Origin: Acidimicrobiales bacterium
Lineage (GTDB): Bacteria; Actinomycetota; Acidimicrobiia; Acidimicrobiales; Iamiaceae
DNA: 7,532 nt
Assembly: GCA_020439605.1 (NCBI GenBank)
Contig: JAGQSI010000088.1
Span: 1-7,532, forward strand
Reading direction: 5' to 3'
The notes under the pieces: generated by a model
Databases searched by the model: none
Told to the model about the DNA's origin: nothing
Seen by the model: only the letters and a program-made list of their open reading frames with translations
Program-made: the position numbers and the translations under genes
Part shown: positions 5,292-7,532 of the stretch, one piece after another
How positions within the stretch are numbered: position 1 is the stretch's first letter
Layout: every line of letters starts with the position of its first letter

Positions 5292-6551
5292 ATGACCGAC
5301 ACCGAACGCTATGACGTCTTGGTCATCGGAGGAGGCCCTGCAGGGAGTTCCACCGCGTACTGGCTAGCAACAGCCGGGCTTCGGGTTGCCTGTGTAGAGC
5401 GCAAGGTCTTCCCCCGCGACAAGACCTGCGGTGATGGGCTGACGCCTCGAGCCGTGAAACAACTCACGGACATGGGGCTCTACGACGCGCTCACCCCGTA
5501 CCACCGATACACCGGACTCAGGGCGGTTGCCCACGGGATCAGTCTGGAGCTCAACTGGCCGGACCATCCGGTCTTCCCAGACCACGGTTTTGTCGTCAAG
5601 CGCAGGGACCTCGACAAGATCGTCTTTGACCACGCCACCGCCGCTGGAGCAGACACTTTCCAAGGCACCGAAGCCATCGCTCCAATACTTGAGGGTGGTC
5701 TACTCAGCGGAGCCGTCGTCAAGGACAAGGCAACCTCGGAGACCCGCGAGATCCTGGCCCGTTACGTGGTTATTGCAGATGGTGCGAACTCCCGCTTCGG
5801 GCGGGCTCTCGGGACTGCTCGCAACCGCAGCTACCCGCTCGGCATGGCCATCCGGACCTATTACGAGAGCCCGCTGCACGCCGAGCCCTGGATCGAATCA
5901 TGCCTGGATGTGCGAGACCGCAACGGCAACTCACTTCCGGGTTACGGATGGATCTTCCCGGTTGGAGACGGAACCATCAACGTCGGTATTGGCTTGTTGT
6001 CCACGTTCCGGGACTGGCGAGACGTCAACACTTCGCACCTGATGGCCGAGTGGGCTGCCACCGCACCCTCCTATTGGGGAATCGATCCGGATAATCCGGT
6101 TCAGCCGCCAACCGGTGGACGTATCCCCATGGCCGGTTCGGTCAACCCGAAAGTTGGACCAACCTGGGCTGTGGTTGGCGACGCCGGTGGTTCGGTCAAT
6201 CCGTTCAATGGCGAGGGCATCGACTACGCCTACGAAACCGGGCGGCGTGTAGCAGAACTCCTAACTGAGACCATTGCCACCGGAGATGCAATGGCACTTC
6301 AGCAATACCCGAAGTGGTTGGAAGCGGAATACGGCCTCTACTTCAAGGTTGCGCGCCTGTTTGCCCAAGTGATCGGCCAGCCTGCTCTTATGCGCGAGCT
6401 GACCAGGGTCGGAATGCGTAGCCGCAGCCTCATGGACTGGGTGCTTCGGATCATGGCAAACCTGCTTCAGCCAGACGAGATCGGTCCGGCCGAAGTTGCC
6501 TATGCAATGGCTGCTGGCATCGTCAAACGGATTCCAGAACCACTGCCCTGA
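5292..6551 (+). CDS. Geranylgeranyl-reductase-family FAD protein (MenJ-like candidate)
   Basis: A 419-residue protein from ATG 5292. The N-terminal FAD-binding fold has G13-x-G15-x-x-G18 (VIGGGPAG), with E36 at the end of the second strand. The family hallmark FPRDKTCGDGLTPR lies at 40-53, and the second FAD motif GDAGG with NPFNGEGI follows at 296-310. Members reduce isoprenoid double bonds with FAD: chlorophyll geranylgeranyl groups, archaeal lipids, or one menaquinone isoprene unit (actinobacterial MenJ). Here the neighbouring quinol:cytochrome c genes favour quinone-tail reduction, but the substrate is inferred. An upstream TTG at 5268 would add 8 residues. I prefer the ATG because the Rossmann strand then begins 8 residues in, as is usual. 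Neither start has a clear ribosome-binding site. It lies 44 nt after the cytochrome c stop, so it may be co-transcribed. Confidence 0.9.
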   Translation: MTDTERYDVLVIGGGPAGSSTAYWLATAGLRVACVERKVFPRDKTCGDGLTPRAVKQLTDMGLYDALTPYHRYTGLRAVAHGISLELNWPDHPVFPDHGFVVKRRDLDKIVFDHATAAGADTFQGTEAIAPILEGGLLSGAVVKDKATSETREILARYVVIADGANSRFGRALGTARNRSYPLGMAIRTYYESPLHAEPWIESCLDVRDRNGNSLPGYGWIFPVGDGTINVGIGLLSTFRDWRDVNTSHLMAEWAATAPSYWGIDPDNPVQPPTGGRIPMAGSVNPKVGPTWAVVGDAGGSVNPFNGEGIDYAYETGRRVAELLTETIATGDAMALQQYPKWLEAEYGLYFKVARLFAQVIGQPALMRELTRVGMRSRSLMDWVLRIMANLLQPDEIGPAEVAYAMAAGIVKRIPEPLP

Positions 6552-6571
6552 TCTCATCGACCACGGCAGTG
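6541..6571. terminator. Weak stem-loop between convergent genes
   Basis: CACTGCC (6541-6547) pairs with GGCAGTG (6565-6571) across a 17-nt loop. It overlaps the flavoprotein stop and lies in the gap to the convergent isomerase gene, where a two-way terminator is expected. The loop is long and there is no T-run on either strand, so the call is tentative. Confidence 0.3.
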
Positions 6572-6578
6572 CGACCAA

Positions 6579-6606
6579 CCGCTAGTGGACAGCCGCTAGT
6601 GGACAG
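6579..6606. repeat. 14-bp tandem duplication over the isomerase stop codon
   Basis: CCGCTAGTGGACAG occurs at 6579-6592 and again, identically, at 6593-6606, followed by a partial third copy (CGCTAG, 6607-6612). The second copy contains the isomerase stop (TAG at 6598-6596). The length is not a multiple of three, so the duplication may have changed the last codons or only the 3' flank. Confidence 0.85.
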
Positions 6607-7532
6607 CGCTAGCGAGATGGTTCTCGATCTCGCTGATCGAGGTTCTCGCCACCCGCAGGCCATGGCGGTGAAGCGTCAATAGATCACCATCGGCCTGGGC
6701 CCACTTGAGCTGGGAGAACCCGAAGGGCTGCGACGGGATATGTGCATCGATCCCATCGTCGCTCACCACCTGGATGAATACCCCTGTTGGAGGGCCGCCC
6801 TTGTGCAACTGGCCAGTGGAATGCAAGAACCTCGGGCCAATCCCAAACGTTGTTGCTACCCGGTGACGATCTCGCAGTTCCAGGCGCAACTCCTGTAAGC
6901 GTTCTACCTGAGCTGAGCGTGGATCCGCATAGATCTGGACTGCGATGTAGTCACCACGTTTCAAAGTGCCCAACACCTCATCAAGACTTGCTTGTGGTAG
7001 CGGCTGGCGATCTGATGACTCCAGGACAGAGTTGGTTGCTGCCTTTGCCTCAGCAACATTGGGTTGGTCAAACGGGTTGATGCGCAAAGCTGCCCCGCAC
7101 AAAGCGGTAGCCAACTCCCACAACAACACCTGTGTACCGAGATCCAACGGATCTGTAATCGACATTTCAATGACCGGATGGCCGCTATCTGCCAACGCTT
7201 CCAAGCCGGCACCATGGCCGCTGTCTCCGATCGTGACAAATACTCGATCGTCGCCATACACGTCTATCGGCCCAAGCGGCTCATCAACTATGGGAATGAC
7301 ACCGGTCGAGTTCTTGCCTGTGGACTCGGCGAGTAGTTGTTCCAGCCACAGACCAAACGAATCGATCTTCGGATCGGCGAGGATCGTGATCTTGTCTCTG
7401 CCGGCGAGCACCGCCGCCGCGAGAATTGCACCAAGTTCCAACGCTGCGTTGATCGTGGGATCGTCGCTCATGAATTCGTCACGACGATGCACCGCACGTG
7501 ACACCATCTCGGTCCAATGGATTCCTGCCAAT
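6596..7532 (-). CDS. pgi: Glucose-6-phosphate isomerase, C-terminal part (partial, 5' end outside window)
   Basis: About 311 residues are visible and the frame is open at the right edge. The TTG at 7531-7529 is probably internal, because the visible part begins in the middle of a sugar-isomerase domain. Family features are DSFGLWLEQLLAESTGK (its QLLAESTGK part at 7339-7313, with the expected active-site glutamate), INPFDQPNV (NPFDQPN at 7078-7058) and GIGPRFLHSTGQLHKGG near 6790-6843. These fit phosphoglucose isomerases of actinobacteria, including the bifunctional transaldolase-isomerase proteins. Whether a transaldolase domain precedes it cannot be seen. The enzyme interconverts glucose-6-phosphate and fructose-6-phosphate in the cytoplasm. 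It converges on the flavoprotein gene with a 44-nt gap and shows no link to the respiratory genes. Its stop lies inside a 14-bp tandem duplication. Confidence 0.9.
   Translation of the reverse strand, partial: LAGIHWTEMVSRAVHRRDEFMSDDPTINAALELGAILAAAVLAGRDKITILADPKIDSFGLWLEQLLAESTGKNSTGVIPIVDEPLGPIDVYGDDRVFVTIGDSGHGAGLEALADSGHPVIEMSITDPLDLGTQVLLWELATALCGAALRINPFDQPNVAEAKAATNSVLESSDRQPLPQASLDEVLGTLKRGDYIAVQIYADPRSAQVERLQELRLELRDRHRVATTFGIGPRFLHSTGQLHKGGPPTGVFIQVVSDDGIDAHIPSQPFGFSQLKWAQADGDLLTLHRHGLRVARTSISEIENHLASAVH
6611..6634. other. Perfect 8-bp hairpin at the 3' end of the isomerase gene
   Basis: AGCGAGAT (6611-6618) and ATCTCGCT (6627-6634) pair around an 8-nt loop inside the last codons of the isomerase gene. 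It could help end plus-strand transcripts from the flavoprotein gene, about 60 nt after its stop. There is no T-run, and as coding sequence it may be chance. Confidence 0.4.

Noticed and set aside
5527..6042. 171-codon plus-strand frame inside the flavoprotein gene
   Set aside because: It is Ser/Arg/Thr-rich, typical of a shifted reading of G+C-rich coding sequence, with no domain.
1..7532. CRISPR array, tRNA, rRNA, insertion sequence or phage genes
   Set aside because: No spaced direct repeats, no cloverleaf-like sequence, and no transposase or integrase motif were seen. The window is ordinary metabolic gene content.

Overview
The window reads as part of an actinobacterial chromosome. The G+C content is moderately high, and the glucose-6-phosphate isomerase domain at the right edge is of the kind found in actinobacterial Pgi and transaldolase-Pgi proteins. 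I would guess an aquatic Acidimicrobiia-like lineage, but that placement is inference. The unusual point is that the quinol-oxidising complex is not the fused-QcrB type typical of actinobacteria. It is split and b6f/Bacillus-like.

Layout. Positions 1-4318 hold a tightly packed minus-strand operon. In transcription order it encodes a short hypothetical protein (4318-4103), a three-helix membrane protein of unknown function (4106-3612), a 2x[4Fe-4S] ferredoxin (3607-3191), a cytochrome b6-like subunit with four haem-ligand histidines plus a cysteine where b6 attaches its extra haem (3139-2357), a subunit-IV-like protein with a long Ala-rich tail (2338-1547), a two-helix Rieske protein (1533-670), and a two-helix membrane cytochrome c that runs off the left edge (669-1). 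A 116-bp divergent region (4319-4434) follows. It holds a 12-bp palindrome and a cluster of inverted half-sites around a TACAAT -10 candidate. Plus-strand genes then encode a single-helix cytochrome c (4435-5247, TTG start) and a geranylgeranyl-reductase-family flavoprotein (5292-6551). The 3' part of a glucose-6-phosphate isomerase gene converges from the right (7532-6596).

How the genes fit together. The operon and its divergent neighbour encode a complete quinol:cytochrome c branch: quinol oxidation at cytochrome b/subunit IV, a Rieske centre, and two membrane-tethered cytochromes c to pass electrons to an oxidase. The ferredoxin and the unknown membrane protein look like extra subunits or partners. 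The flavoprotein is a MenJ-like candidate that could saturate the menaquinone tail, the probable substrate of this complex. The isomerase is central carbon metabolism and is probably unrelated.

The most striking unexplained signal is a short helix motif, [TS]-[EK]-I-P-[EA]-H-L-x-x-R-A. It begins both subunit IV and the divergent cytochrome c and occurs a second time inside the subunit IV tail. The two N-terminal copies match at 21 of 22 nucleotides. Both tails should face the cytoplasm, so a shared docking or assembly element is a reasonable hypothesis.
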